A DNA stretch of 46,592 bases from Bacteroidia bacterium (GCA_017640445.1 JAEPQQ010000019.1:1-46592); one strand, 5' to 3'. Shown: positions 1-8,612, counted from the stretch's first letter. Translations and numbers: made by a program. Notes: a model not told the origin generated them from the letters alone.

Positions 1-1
1 G

Positions 2-1438
2 AACTTTATGGTAAATCTACTAGAAGGAGGTGGTTTGGAATCGGTAGAGGTTCACACCCCCGTTTTGGAGCTGTTTAACGCGTTAAACAAGACATTCAAT
101 CGCTACGAAGGTGATGCTGTAAACGGTTTTACGCATCAAACCAGTAGAGAAATGCTCGACGAGTTGGGTCTGGCCGGTGAGCAATACCGGTTCGCCTGTT
201 ACAACGTACTGGAGTCTTCAAAGTCGTCTTTAGCCATACACCAGTTGATATCGTTTTTCCGACAGGCGATTAATCATCTCGATAGGGCCATTAAGCGCAA
301 CAAGCGTGAAGACGGCATGTATCATTCCTATAATTTGTTAGAATTGACAGAAGGATCGGCTCGCGTTTCCAGACTCTACGAAATGCTGGAAGGACAAGTG
401 GCCGTATTAAGTGCAGGTAGTTTAGCCCCTTACGAAGCCCTTCAGGTATTAGATGCACTAAAAGGAAGTGCGATGTACCGAGCCGACCAATACAGCTATA
501 TGTTGTACCCTGATCGTCAGTTGCCCTCTTTTCTGAAGAAAAACACGTGGCCGGAAGAGAAGAAGAACAGCTCGAAGCTGGTAAGTAGTTTGCTCAAGAA
601 CGGAGATCGAAGCCTGATCGAGCAAGACAACAATGGTGGCATACATTTTAACGGTTCCATCCATAATGCGGATGACGTATTACGGCTTCTTGAAAGCCTC
701 AAAGAATCAGAGCATTACAGGGATTTGGTGGAGGAAGAAACAGAACTTTTTTTGGATGTTTTTGAGGAAATGTTCGATCATCAGTCGTTTACCGGAAGAT
801 CCGGAACTTTTTATGGGTACGAAGGACTGGGTTCTATTTACTGGCATATGGTTTCCAAGCTGTTAATGGCTACCCAAGAGAACCTTGTTTGGGCGAAAGA
901 AAGCAGCGCTTCAGATGAAGTGATTGGTCGCCTTATTGAGCATTACTATGAAATCCGAGCCGGCATTGGTATAAACAAATCTCCAGAATTATATGGGGCG
1001 TTTCCAACCGATCCTTATTCACACACCCCTGGTAATGCGGGAGCTCAACAACCTGGCATGACGGGGCAGGTAAAAGAAGATGTGATAAATCGATGGGCAG
1101 AACTGGGCGTTGTGATAAACGAAGGCTGCGTTACGTTCGATCCATTTTTTATGAGACGCATTGAATTTCTAAAGCAACCAGCCCAATTTACCTATACAGC
1201 GGTATCAGGCGATCGTAAAACCATAAACCTGGAAGCGGACTCTCTGGCCTTTACATACTGTCAGGTTCCGGTTGTTTATGTTGCAAGCAAAGAGGAGCGG
1301 TTGGTGGTTCAGCATGCCAGCGGCGAATCAACCTCAAGCAAGGATCAAACGCTTTCGCGAGAAGATTCAGAGTGCTTGTTAAAACGAAACGGGCAAATTG
1401 AGTGTATTACCGTATACCTGGTCCCCGGTTTAAAGTGA
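2..1438 (+). CDS. C-terminal part of a large glycoside phosphorylase-like protein (clan GH-Q, GH149-like), 5' truncated by the window
   Basis: The reading frame is open to the left window edge, so the ATG at 8 is probably internal and the true start lies upstream. About 476 residues are visible. Segments such as GYEGLGSIYWHMVSKLL (about residues 275-291) and YGAFPTDPYSHTPG followed by AQQPGMTGQVKEDV (about 329-358) recall the end of the (alpha/alpha)6 barrel and the C-terminal beta domain of clan GH-Q phosphorylases. I recall similar segments in the roughly 1,100-residue GH149 beta-1,3-oligoglucan phosphorylases, which release glucose 1-phosphate from laminarin-type oligosaccharides in the cytoplasm. 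No signal peptide is visible because the N-terminus is missing. A convergent glycan-binding-like secreted protein and nearby glucose catabolism genes fit this. The family assignment is from memory of sequence style; GH94, GH161 or an unclassified relative are possible. Confidence 0.5.
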   Translation, partial: NFMVNLLEGGGLESVEVHTPVLELFNALNKTFNRYEGDAVNGFTHQTSREMLDELGLAGEQYRFACYNVLESSKSSLAIHQLISFFRQAINHLDRAIKRNKREDGMYHSYNLLELTEGSARVSRLYEMLEGQVAVLSAGSLAPYEALQVLDALKGSAMYRADQYSYMLYPDRQLPSFLKKNTWPEEKKNSSKLVSSLLKNGDRSLIEQDNNGGIHFNGSIHNADDVLRLLESLKESEHYRDLVEEETELFLDVFEEMFDHQSFTGRSGTFYGYEGLGSIYWHMVSKLLMATQENLVWAKESSASDEVIGRLIEHYYEIRAGIGINKSPELYGAFPTDPYSHTPGNAGAQQPGMTGQVKEDVINRWAELGVVINEGCVTFDPFFMRRIEFLKQPAQFTYTAVSGDRKTINLEADSLAFTYCQVPVVYVASKEERLVVQHASGESTSSKDQTLSREDSECLLKRNGQIECITVYLVPGLK

Positions 1439-1453
1439 TTTCTTGAACAAAAA

Positions 1454-1481
1454 AAAGCCGCTGTATCAGTACAGCGGCTTT
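1454..1481. terminator. Bidirectional intrinsic terminator
   Basis: A perfect 12-bp inverted repeat (AAAGCCGCTGTA / TACAGCGGCTTT) with a TCAG tetraloop lies between the convergent genes ending at 1438 and 1524. The A-run before the stem (from 1449) and the T-rich end make it a Rho-independent terminator usable from both directions. Confidence 0.9.
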
Positions 1482-1523
1482 ATAGATATTTATTGAGAAA
1501 TACCCGTTTTACGCATGAAAAAC

Positions 1524-2861
1524 TTAATTCTTAATTGCCTTAAAGCTTTGCTCGCCCACTTCCGTGTCAACAACGAATACGTATATTCCAGAAGCAAATG
1601 ACGTCATATCAAGTTCTGCGCTAGTGCCAGATGCTTCAAATTCTCCAATCAGTTGTCCAAACGTGTTGAACACTTTTACACTGTGTAAGCTTGTGGCGGC
1701 GGTAATGCGAAGAACATCGTTTACCGGGTTTGGGTGGAAACCAACGGTGTTAGCACTTAGGGCTTCGATGGATGAGTTGGCAGGCTCTCCAAACATCATA
1801 TCATCCCAGTAATAGGTCTTTTCACCAGCTGTAGCCCCATCCGTACCAAAGTTAAAGAAGATCGAGGCCTTGTTGTAGGTGTTTGCAAGGTCCAATTTAG
1901 CTGTGCCACTGGCTTCCATACTAAAGTCGAACACAAGAACTTCCCAGCCGTTTGCCATGGTGGTTTTCACTTCAGTCTCGCATGACTTTGTAGGGTCGCC
2001 CGCATCTTCAACTTTCAAACGTATCGGAGTGCCGGCATCCGGAGAATATACCCGAACGCTCATTTTTGTTTCGGTAGCAGTAAAAGGGATTGCGTCTTTG
2101 AAGCCGAAAGCCGTTCCACATGTGGTACCTGCCCATGTTTCAGCAGAGTTTGACTTTACGGACATGGCAACGTGATTCATTGCGTCTGCAGGGTCTGCCA
2201 CTACGCTTGACGCGTTTCCACCAAAATCGGTCATCGTATGGTCCACCATTGTGTCTTCAAACTTAACCGGCAGGTTTATCTGATTTTTCATTGGTCCTGC
2301 AGGAACGAACATTACATCGTCCCAGTAATAGGTTTTTTCACCTGCGGTGGCTCCATCTACACCAAAGTTGAAGAAGATCGAGGCTTTGTCGTAACTGTAA
2401 CCCAGATTTAAAAGAGCTGTTCCGTCAACTTGTTTGGAGAAGTCAAAGGTTAATGTTTCCCACTCATTTACCTTAGTAGTGGTTGCTTCTGTTTCCACAG
2501 ATTTGGTAGGGTCGCCAGACTCTTCACACTTGAGTCGTATCTGAATACCTGCATCAGGTGAGTAAACCCGTACACTCATTTTCGTTTCAGTTGCTGTGAA
2601 CGGGATCTTTTTAGTAAACCCGGTTGCGGGTCCAATGGTGGTTCCTGCCCAAAGGGGTGCAGAAGCCGGTTTTGTGCTCATGGCAACTTTATTGGTTGCG
2701 TCGGCAGGGTCGGCAACAACAGAAGACGAGTTGTCTCCAAAGTCGGTTAACTCATAGGTTATTGCCGGATCATCAAAGGTTACCGGAAGGTCAACCTGAG
2801 CAATTACCAGGCTGGATGTAACCAGTAAAAGAAGGAAGGTAGAATACTTAATCATAATCAT
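1524..2861 (-). CDS. Secreted protein with two tandem glycan-binding-like domains and a T9SS type A sorting domain
   Basis: The 445-residue protein starts with a signal peptide (MIMIKYSTFLLLLVTSSLVIAQ). Two homologous beta-rich domains follow, about residues 24-187 and 196-359, each running from a PVTFDD/PVKFED start to a GEKTYYWDD end. Their shape (FTATETKMSVRVYSPDAG, a WE.L.FDFS strand, a terminal YYWDD) resembles jelly-roll carbohydrate-binding modules found in flavobacterial laminarinases and related secreted proteins. The last 75 residues (VGFHPNPVNDVLRI ... GIYVFVV) are a type A Por-secretion sorting domain, so the product should cross the outer membrane by T9SS. No catalytic domain is present, so it is likely a surface or released glycan-binding protein. 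The phosphorylase-like gene next door suggests beta-glucan as ligand, which is inference. Confidence 0.8.
   Translation of the reverse strand: MIMIKYSTFLLLLVTSSLVIAQVDLPVTFDDPAITYELTDFGDNSSSVVADPADATNKVAMSTKPASAPLWAGTTIGPATGFTKKIPFTATETKMSVRVYSPDAGIQIRLKCEESGDPTKSVETEATTTKVNEWETLTFDFSKQVDGTALLNLGYSYDKASIFFNFGVDGATAGEKTYYWDDVMFVPAGPMKNQINLPVKFEDTMVDHTMTDFGGNASSVVADPADAMNHVAMSVKSNSAETWAGTTCGTAFGFKDAIPFTATETKMSVRVYSPDAGTPIRLKVEDAGDPTKSCETEVKTTMANGWEVLVFDFSMEASGTAKLDLANTYNKASIFFNFGTDGATAGEKTYYWDDMMFGEPANSSIEALSANTVGFHPNPVNDVLRITAATSLHSVKVFNTFGQLIGEFEASGTSAELDMTSFASGIYVFVVDTEVGEQSFKAIKN
1795..2797 (-). repeat. Tandem intragenic domain duplication, period 516 bp
   Basis: Two copies of a coding repeat of about 480 bases are offset by 516 bases (172 codons). 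For example, the block beginning TCATCCCAGTAATAGG at 1801 recurs as TCGTCCCAGTAATAGG at 2317. Nucleotide identity is still high, which points to a fairly recent duplication or ongoing gene conversion between the two binding domains. Confidence 0.85.
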
Positions 2862-2927
2862 TTTTTAATGTCTGTTTTCGAATAAAGTTAAACTTCGGTC
2901 TATCGTTTTTCGTAATTCGAAGTAAAG

Positions 2928-2960
2928 CAAACTTAAGGTAAAAAATACTATAACTACAAA
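2928..2960 (-). promoter_or_regulatory. Candidate Bacteroidetes promoter for the secreted binding protein
   Basis: Read on the minus strand there is a TTTG (2957-2960), a 21-base spacer, then TAAGTTTG (2928-2935), matching the Bacteroidetes -33/-7 consensus TTTG ... TAnnTTTG. Transcription would begin near 2920 and leave a leader of about 60 bases before the ATG at 2861. Confidence 0.45.
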
Positions 2961-3066
2961 TTTTTTGTATAATTGAAGTAGATTTTGATGCACAAATGGC
3001 TAAAAAAGAGGGTTTAAACCACATGTAATTAATTATTTGTTCATCTAGAGTCAACAGAGTTTGTGT

Positions 3067-3074
3067 TAAGTTTG
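3067..3074 (+). promoter_or_regulatory. Candidate -7 element for the sugar kinase gene
   Basis: TAAGTTTG matches TAnnTTTG and lies 20 bases before the ATG at 3095. The nearest upstream TTTG (3036-3039) is 27 bases away, longer than usual, so only the -7 box is well supported. Confidence 0.35.
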
Positions 3075-3094
3075 TCTAGTATTTTGAGTACAAT

Positions 3095-3946
3095 ATGATT
3101 TTAGTTGCCGACAGTGGTTCCACCAAATGTGATTGGTTTATTAGTGATGGAGAACAAAGGGTTTTTGGTAAAACCATGGGGTTTAACCCGTTTTTTCACT
3201 CAGAGGAATTTATTCTGAGCGAATTGGGGAAGAGTGAGGTGCTCAATCAATATAAAGAAGCCGTCGAATCGGTATATTACTATGGTGCGGGGTGTTCAAG
3301 TCCCGAGCGAAATGAAATTCTGAAAAGAGCGCTGTCTGCATATTTTCCCAATGCCATAAATTGGACAATTGCACAAGACATGGCAGGCGCGGCCTTCGCT
3401 ACCTGTGGAGAAGATCCCGGTGTGGTTTGTATATTAGGCACAGGGTCTAATTCATGTTTTTATGACGGTAAGGATGTACATGAGAAGATACCCGCATTGG
3501 GCTATGTGCTGGGTGATGAGGGAAGCGGAGCGTACTTTGGCAAAATCCTACTAGCCGATTACCTGTATGGTCGAATGCCTGTTGAGTTGAGCCAGGAATT
3601 TGATGCGAAATATGATGTTGCGAAGGAGGAGGTGTTCCAACATGTGTATCACAAGCCACATGTAAACGTGTACCTGGCTTCTTTTATGAAGTTTGCGTCT
3701 TTTCACATGGAACATCCATATGTCAATGAAATGATCTATCAGGGCTTAAAGAAGTTTGCCCAGATTCATATCCTCTGTTACAGCAACTACAATGATTATC
3801 CGGTCAGGTTTGTAGGATCAATTGCCCACTATTTCCGAGACATCCTTGAGCAGGTAGGACGCGAACTCGACTTTGAGGTAGGCGGTGTGGTCAAAAAACC
3901 AATTGAACCACTGGCAGACTTTCACCTTTCTAAGGTTCCGTCTTAA
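3095..3946 (+). CDS. BadF/BadG-type ATPase, N-acetylglucosamine kinase-like
   Basis: A 283-residue protein of the ASKHA (actin-like kinase) fold. The N-terminal phosphate-binding loop DSGSTKCDW (residues 6-14) and the second nucleotide-binding segment ILGTGSNSC (about 113-121) are clear, followed by GYVLGDEGSGAYFGK (about 134-148), typical of BadF/BadG/BcrA/BcrD-family proteins related to eukaryotic N-acetylglucosamine kinase. It probably phosphorylates an amino sugar or glucose in the cytoplasm. It stands about 140 bases before the Entner-Doudoroff operon, so a role in supplying hexose phosphate is possible, but substrate cannot be read from the sequence. The length is normal for the Bacteroidetes members, and the ATG at 3095 follows a -7-like element closely. 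Confidence 0.8.
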   Translation: MILVADSGSTKCDWFISDGEQRVFGKTMGFNPFFHSEEFILSELGKSEVLNQYKEAVESVYYYGAGCSSPERNEILKRALSAYFPNAINWTIAQDMAGAAFATCGEDPGVVCILGTGSNSCFYDGKDVHEKIPALGYVLGDEGSGAYFGKILLADYLYGRMPVELSQEFDAKYDVAKEEVFQHVYHKPHVNVYLASFMKFASFHMEHPYVNEMIYQGLKKFAQIHILCYSNYNDYPVRFVGSIAHYFRDILEQVGRELDFEVGGVVKKPIEPLADFHLSKVPS

Positions 3947-4043
3947 GGAACAAACTTTAGCCTCTAAAGCATTGCAAGGAAATTCTCTAACGGAAAAACT
4001 TGACTTAAATTTACTTATGGTAATTATTACTTTAAGAGCTATA

Positions 4044-4057
4044 TTCGTTTAAACGAA
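4044..4057. promoter_or_regulatory. 14-bp palindrome upstream of zwf, possible operator
   Basis: TTCGTTTAAACGAA is a perfect palindrome 33 bases before the zwf ATG, in the only non-coding stretch ahead of the four-gene operon. A degenerate -7-like TATATTCG (4040-4047) overlaps its left half, so a bound regulator could block or guide RNA polymerase. No regulator gene lies beside it. Confidence 0.4.
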
Positions 4058-4089
4058 ACAGCGCGTGATCGCTTCACGGACTGAACTTT

Positions 4090-5556
4090 ATGCAAAAGAA
4101 GAAGAAATTTGAACCATTCAATCTGGTCTTATTTGGGGGAACAGGAGATCTTGCTTTCCGTAAAATATATCCTGCGTTCTACCATCGCATACTTGATAAC
4201 CCTTCTGAAACGGAATTTTCCATTTTCGTTATTCACAGGGATGTGCAGGAACCAGGAAAATTCTTTGACACCTTGGCGCTTGGCCTTAAGAACGCAGTAG
4301 GAGATCGGTATTCGGAGAAAGGCTTCAAACGTTTTACCGGACATTTCGAACTGATTCAAACGCCCAACGCAAGTAAAGAGGGATATTCCCAACTCGCCAA
4401 TGCACTTAATAAGAAAGAAGATCGGCAGCGTATTTACTACTACAGTACACCGTCGAGTGCATTTGGAGTCATTTCAGAGACCCTTAAAACATGTGGTCTT
4501 ATAAAACCCAGTAGTAAGGTGGTGTTAGAAAAGCCACTTGGTCACAACCTCGAATCATCGGTGCAAACCAATAAGGTGGTGCGGAACTCGTTTCAAGAGG
4601 AGCAGATCTATCGGATAGACCATTACCTTGGAAAAGAAACTGTACAGAACCTAATGGTACTGCGTTTTGCGAACAGCCTGTTTGAACGCGCCTGGAACTC
4701 AGAGAATATCGATAATGTTCAAATCACGGTATCGGAGAATCTTGGTGTGGAGAAACGAGCAGCCTACTACGACAAAAGCGGAGCACTGCGCGATATGGTT
4801 CAGAACCACCTTCTGCAGCTCTTGTGTCTCGTAGCGATGGAGCCACCTATATCGCTCGACGTAAACAACCTAAGAGATGAAAAACTGAAGGTTCTAAGGG
4901 CGCTTAGATACTTTGATCATACAACGATTCAGTCCAATACAGTAAAGGGACAGTACACCCGGGGTAAGGTACATGACGTGGAGGTCAACTCGTACCTTGA
5001 GGATATAAGCCGATACGATTCGAGCACTGAAACCTTTGTAGCACTGAAGGCGTTTGTCGACAACTGGAGGTGGAAAGATGTGCCATTTTACCTGAGAACC
5101 GGTAAGCGAATGGCGCAACGATATTCCGATATTGTGATCAACTTCAAACCGGTTAAGCACAATATATTTGGTTCCACCGACGATATGCCCGGCAATCGGT
5201 TGATAATGCGACTACAACCGGAAGAACGAATCGAACTGGTTCAGATGACCAAGATTCCAGGCCCTGGAGGCTATCGATACAAACCTATTTCACTTAAGCT
5301 CGACTACATGGATTCGTTCAATGAACGCCTGCCAGATGCATACGAACGTTTGATAGCCGATGTGATTCGAGGTAACCAAACGCTGTTTATGCGCCACGAT
5401 GAACTTACTGAAGCCTGGCGGTGGACAGAGTCCGTGCTGAAAAACTGGAGTGATGTAAACGCACAGAACGTGCTGTATGCCTCAGGTAGCTGGGGTCCGG
5501 GGTCGGCTATTATGGACGGAAATACGACATGGGTAAACGATTCATCAGAGCAATGA
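4090..5556 (+). CDS. zwf: Glucose-6-phosphate 1-dehydrogenase
   Basis: This 488-residue enzyme oxidises glucose 6-phosphate to 6-phosphogluconolactone with NAD(P)+, the entry to the oxidative pentose phosphate and Entner-Doudoroff routes. It shows the N-terminal dinucleotide-binding motif GGTGDLA (residues 16-22), the EKPLGH segment, and the substrate/catalytic signature RIDHYLGKE (175-183) with its conserved histidines. The C-terminal YASGSWGP is also typical, and length matches the family (about 490). It is the first gene of the zwf-pgl-edd-eda operon. Its stop codon overlaps the pgl start in an ATGA arrangement (5553-5556), implying translational coupling. A 14-bp palindrome upstream may be the control site. 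The coenzyme preference cannot be judged here. Confidence 0.97.
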   Translation: MQKKKKFEPFNLVLFGGTGDLAFRKIYPAFYHRILDNPSETEFSIFVIHRDVQEPGKFFDTLALGLKNAVGDRYSEKGFKRFTGHFELIQTPNASKEGYSQLANALNKKEDRQRIYYYSTPSSAFGVISETLKTCGLIKPSSKVVLEKPLGHNLESSVQTNKVVRNSFQEEQIYRIDHYLGKETVQNLMVLRFANSLFERAWNSENIDNVQITVSENLGVEKRAAYYDKSGALRDMVQNHLLQLLCLVAMEPPISLDVNNLRDEKLKVLRALRYFDHTTIQSNTVKGQYTRGKVHDVEVNSYLEDISRYDSSTETFVALKAFVDNWRWKDVPFYLRTGKRMAQRYSDIVINFKPVKHNIFGSTDDMPGNRLIMRLQPEERIELVQMTKIPGPGGYRYKPISLKLDYMDSFNERLPDAYERLIADVIRGNQTLFMRHDELTEAWRWTESVLKNWSDVNAQNVLYASGSWGPGSAIMDGNTTWVNDSSEQ

Positions 5557-6233
5557 TTTTAACAGAATACGACAACCAACAAGGACTTGAAGACACACTC
5601 GCAAAGATGATCGCTAATCGTCTGAAAAAAGCGATCGATTCTAAACATCGTGCTGTGTTGCTTGTTTCGGGAGGAAAAACACCAACGGGTTTGTACAAGC
5701 GCCTGGCCAACATGGACATCGCATGGGAAAAAGTAGTGATAGGCCTGGTAGACGATCGAATGGTAGAACCCCATAGTGCACAGAGTAATGCGCTTCTTTT
5801 ACAGCAAACATTGTTGACTCATAAGGCCGCAGCCGCTTTGTTTCACCCACTGGTAATTTCACTGCACAACGAGCAAAAGAACCTTTCCAAGGTATTAGAT
5901 CTGTACGGCAATTTTCTAACAGGCGTGGATGTGTGTTTGTTGGGAATGGGAACAGACGGGCATACCGCATCGTTGTTTCCTGGAGATGAGGCCTCCAAAG
6001 AAGCCCTGAAGAAAGAAAACAAGCTTGCGGTTGCTTATACAAATGCAGATGTAGAACCTACCCGAAGAATTTCCTGTAGTCGCAACCTAATTGAGAAGTC
6101 TGACCACTTGTTTCTCATGATTGTTGGCGAAGAAAAAAGAAACGTCCTCGAGACGGCCCAGGAAAAAGGTTTACCAATTGCCAAGTTCTTTCATACACCA
6201 AAAACGAGGCTGAATGTGTTTTACGCAAATTGA
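5553..6233 (+). CDS. pgl: 6-phosphogluconolactonase (DevB type)
   Basis: It hydrolyses 6-phosphogluconolactone to 6-phosphogluconate in the cytoplasm. I chose the ATG at 5553 (MILTEYDN, 226 residues) because it overlaps the zwf stop as ATGA; an earlier in-frame ATG at 5529 would add eight residues inside zwf. Diagnostic motifs are LLVSGGKTPTGLYKRL (sugar-phosphate isomerase-like loop), a GLVDDRMVEPHSAQSN segment, and LLGMGTDGHTASLFPG, all hallmarks of the NagB/DevB family. Length is normal (about 225-240). Its own stop overlaps the edd start codon at 6230-6233, so three enzymes are translated as a coupled block. Confidence 0.95.
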   Translation: MILTEYDNQQGLEDTLAKMIANRLKKAIDSKHRAVLLVSGGKTPTGLYKRLANMDIAWEKVVIGLVDDRMVEPHSAQSNALLLQQTLLTHKAAAALFHPLVISLHNEQKNLSKVLDLYGNFLTGVDVCLLGMGTDGHTASLFPGDEASKEALKKENKLAVAYTNADVEPTRRISCSRNLIEKSDHLFLMIVGEEKRNVLETAQEKGLPIAKFFHTPKTRLNVFYAN

Positions 6234-8032
6234 ATAAAATGAACCCAAAAGTATTAGAGGTAACAGAACGAATCATAGCACGTAGCAAGGAAAGCCGTAA
6301 GGACTATCTGGATCAAATGGATGGAGCCGTGCGTTATGAGGTGAGCAGAAAAACCCTAAGTTGTGGAAACCTGGCTCACGCCTTTGCTGGATGTCCGATT
6401 CATGATAAAGACGAACTCTCAGGGTATGACAGCATGAACCTGGGGATAATTACGTCGTACAACGATATGCTTTCAGCACACAAGGTTTTTGAAACATATC
6501 CAGAACAAATCAGAAATTATGCCCGTAAACAAGGAGCCGTGGCCCAGGTTGCAGGTGCAGTTCCAGCTATGTGCGATGGCGTTACTCAAGGACAAGTGGG
6601 CATGGAACTTTCGTTGCTGAGCCGCGATACGATAGCTCTTTCTACTGCAATATCGCTTTCACACAACATGTACGATGGTGTGATTCTTTTGGGAACTTGT
6701 GATAAGATTGTTCCTGGATTGCTCATTGGGGCATTGCGATTTGGTAACCTTCCAACGGTGTTTTTACCAGGTGGGCCCATGCCAACAGGTATTTCCAATG
6801 AGGAAAAAGCCAGAATTCGACAACTGTATGCCGAAGGTAAGATTGGTCGGGACGAATTACTCAAAGGAGAATCAGACTCGTACCACTCCCCTGGAACGTG
6901 TACGTTTTATGGCACCGCAAATTCCAATCAAATGTTGGTGGAAATCATGGGGCTTCAGCTTCCAGGTTCGAGTTTTGTGAACCCAGGAACCGAATTAAGA
7001 ACCTTACTCAACGAGTGGGGAGTAAAAACCATTGTGGAGAATGCCAATTCGCGAAAACAGCTTCTTTGTCACATCATAGATGAAAAAACGATCGTAAATG
7101 CCCTTGTTGGTCTGCTAGCAACCGGTGGTTCAACCAATCATACGTTGCACCTGGTAGCAATTGCCAAAGCAGCAGGTATACGCATAAACTGGGACGATTT
7201 CTCGGATTTATCCGACGTAGTGCCTTCTATTACAAAAGTATACCCCAATGGGTCGGCCGATGTAAACAACTTTCATGCTTCTGGCGGAATGTCATTTGTA
7301 ATAAGAACGCTGCTTGATGAAGGGTATTTGCACGAAGATGTAAACACCATTCTTGGAAAAGGGTTACGTGCATACATTCAGGAACCCAAAATACGTGACA
7401 ACGGGCTGATTTGGGAAGATGGTCCAGAGCAGACACTCAACGAGGAAGTGGTGCGTTCGGCACAAAAACCATTTTCGAGACATGGTGGTATTGCCGTTTT
7501 GAACGGAAATATTGGCCGCTCGGTTATCAAAACATCTGCGGTTGAAGAGACCAATTTAGCGTTTACTGCCCCAGCAGTTGTGTTTGATGAACAATCCGAT
7601 TTGATAACAGCCTTTAAAAGAGGAGAGCTTGAACGTGACTTTATCGCCGTACTTCCGTTTCAGGGTCCTCGATCAAATGGTATGCCCGAACTGCATAAAC
7701 TTACCCCTACACTTACCGTATTACTCAAACGTGGATTTAAAGTAGCCCTAATCACAGACGGCCGAATGTCAGGTGCATCTGGTAAGGTTCCTTCTGCGAT
7801 ACACATGTCTCCCGAGGCCTTGGATGGTAGCATTTTAGCTAAGATTAAGACAGGCGATATGATTGAGTTTGATGCGGTGAAGAAGTCGGTAAACCTCTTA
7901 AACTTTGAGGAAGTAAACGCAAGAGAATCACGCCAACTCGTACGAGCGTCTCACGGCCTTGGTAGAGAACTGTTTACCAATATGCGAGCGCAGATTTCAA
8001 CGAGTGAATCCGGAGCCAGTTTTTTACTTTAA
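6230..8032 (+). CDS. edd: 6-phosphogluconate dehydratase
   Basis: This Entner-Doudoroff enzyme dehydrates 6-phosphogluconate to 2-keto-3-deoxy-6-phosphogluconate using an iron-sulfur cluster. The 600-residue protein aligns closely by eye with E. coli Edd throughout: CGNLAHAFAGC, NDMLSAHKVFE, VPAMCDGVTQGQVGMELS, CDKIVPG, YHSPGTCTFYGTANSNQM, LLATGGSTNHTLHL, GRMSGASGKVPSAIH. Conserved cysteines of the ILVD/EDD family are present. The first ATG (6230) overlaps the pgl stop as ATGA, but an ATG three codons on (6239) gives MNPKVLEVTERII, the same N-terminus as E. coli Edd, so either start is possible. Eda follows after nine bases. Confidence 0.97.
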   Translation: MNKMNPKVLEVTERIIARSKESRKDYLDQMDGAVRYEVSRKTLSCGNLAHAFAGCPIHDKDELSGYDSMNLGIITSYNDMLSAHKVFETYPEQIRNYARKQGAVAQVAGAVPAMCDGVTQGQVGMELSLLSRDTIALSTAISLSHNMYDGVILLGTCDKIVPGLLIGALRFGNLPTVFLPGGPMPTGISNEEKARIRQLYAEGKIGRDELLKGESDSYHSPGTCTFYGTANSNQMLVEIMGLQLPGSSFVNPGTELRTLLNEWGVKTIVENANSRKQLLCHIIDEKTIVNALVGLLATGGSTNHTLHLVAIAKAAGIRINWDDFSDLSDVVPSITKVYPNGSADVNNFHASGGMSFVIRTLLDEGYLHEDVNTILGKGLRAYIQEPKIRDNGLIWEDGPEQTLNEEVVRSAQKPFSRHGGIAVLNGNIGRSVIKTSAVEETNLAFTAPAVVFDEQSDLITAFKRGELERDFIAVLPFQGPRSNGMPELHKLTPTLTVLLKRGFKVALITDGRMSGASGKVPSAIHMSPEALDGSILAKIKTGDMIEFDAVKKSVNLLNFEEVNARESRQLVRASHGLGRELFTNMRAQISTSESGASFLL

Positions 8033-8041
8033 CATAGATCA

Positions 8042-8602
8042 ATGAGCCAATTCAATATTCGACAAATTTTAGAGCGCAACAAGGTAATTCCTGTTGTGAC
8101 CATTAACGAGCTTAATGAAATAGACCAATTGGTGGCTAAGTTGCAGAAATTGAATATTTCATGCATCGAAGTAACACTTAGAACCGAAGCGGCATTTGAC
8201 TCACTGGAATATTTAATGGAACAGTATGGTGAGGAGTTGGAAATTGGTGTTGGAACCGTGGTTAATCGCCACCAACTCTTGCGCGCTTCAGAGATAGGAG
8301 TAGATTTTATTGTTAGCCCAGGTCTAATGACTTCTATGTCATACGAACTGGAGAAAGCAAAAACGCCTTTCATACCAGGTGTTGTTACACCAAGTGAGAT
8401 CATGGAAGGTCTCGACCTTGGCTACGATACGTTCAAATTATTCCCAGCCGAACTGGTAGGAGGCACCAAACTGCTAAAAACCTATAATGCCCTGTTCCCG
8501 GGAGTTAAATTCTGCCCTACGGGTGGTATCACTAAAATGACATATCTCGACTATCTCGATCTGCCTAACGTCATAAGTGTTGGCGGTTCGTGGCTCGTTT
8601 AA
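8042..8602 (+). CDS. eda: KDPG aldolase, short at the C-terminus
   Basis: It cleaves 2-keto-3-deoxy-6-phosphogluconate into pyruvate and glyceraldehyde 3-phosphate, the last Entner-Doudoroff step. The Schiff-base lysine is K132 (TFKLFPAE), the general base is E43 (IEVTLRT), and the phosphate-binding CPTGGI and GGSW motifs are present. The protein is 186 residues and ends at GGSWLV, whereas E. coli Eda is 213 and goes on with a last helix of about 25 residues. I checked the other frames after the stop and saw no remnant of that tail, so this is not a simple frameshift. The catalytic set is complete, so it may still work, perhaps with altered trimer packing. It is the final gene of the operon. 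Confidence 0.93.
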   Translation: MSQFNIRQILERNKVIPVVTINELNEIDQLVAKLQKLNISCIEVTLRTEAAFDSLEYLMEQYGEELEIGVGTVVNRHQLLRASEIGVDFIVSPGLMTSMSYELEKAKTPFIPGVVTPSEIMEGLDLGYDTFKLFPAELVGGTKLLKTYNALFPGVKFCPTGGITKMTYLDYLDLPNVISVGGSWLV

Positions 8603-8612
8603 CAGTAACCTT

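Noticed and set aside
2848-3054. A 68-codon minus-strand frame before the binding protein
   Set aside because: It overlaps the candidate promoter region and the start of a real gene, and its composition is AT-rich with no coding features.
5641-6042. A 133-codon open frame on the minus strand inside pgl
   Set aside because: It lies fully inside a clear 6-phosphogluconolactonase gene, has no family features, and is a shadow of that gene's codons.
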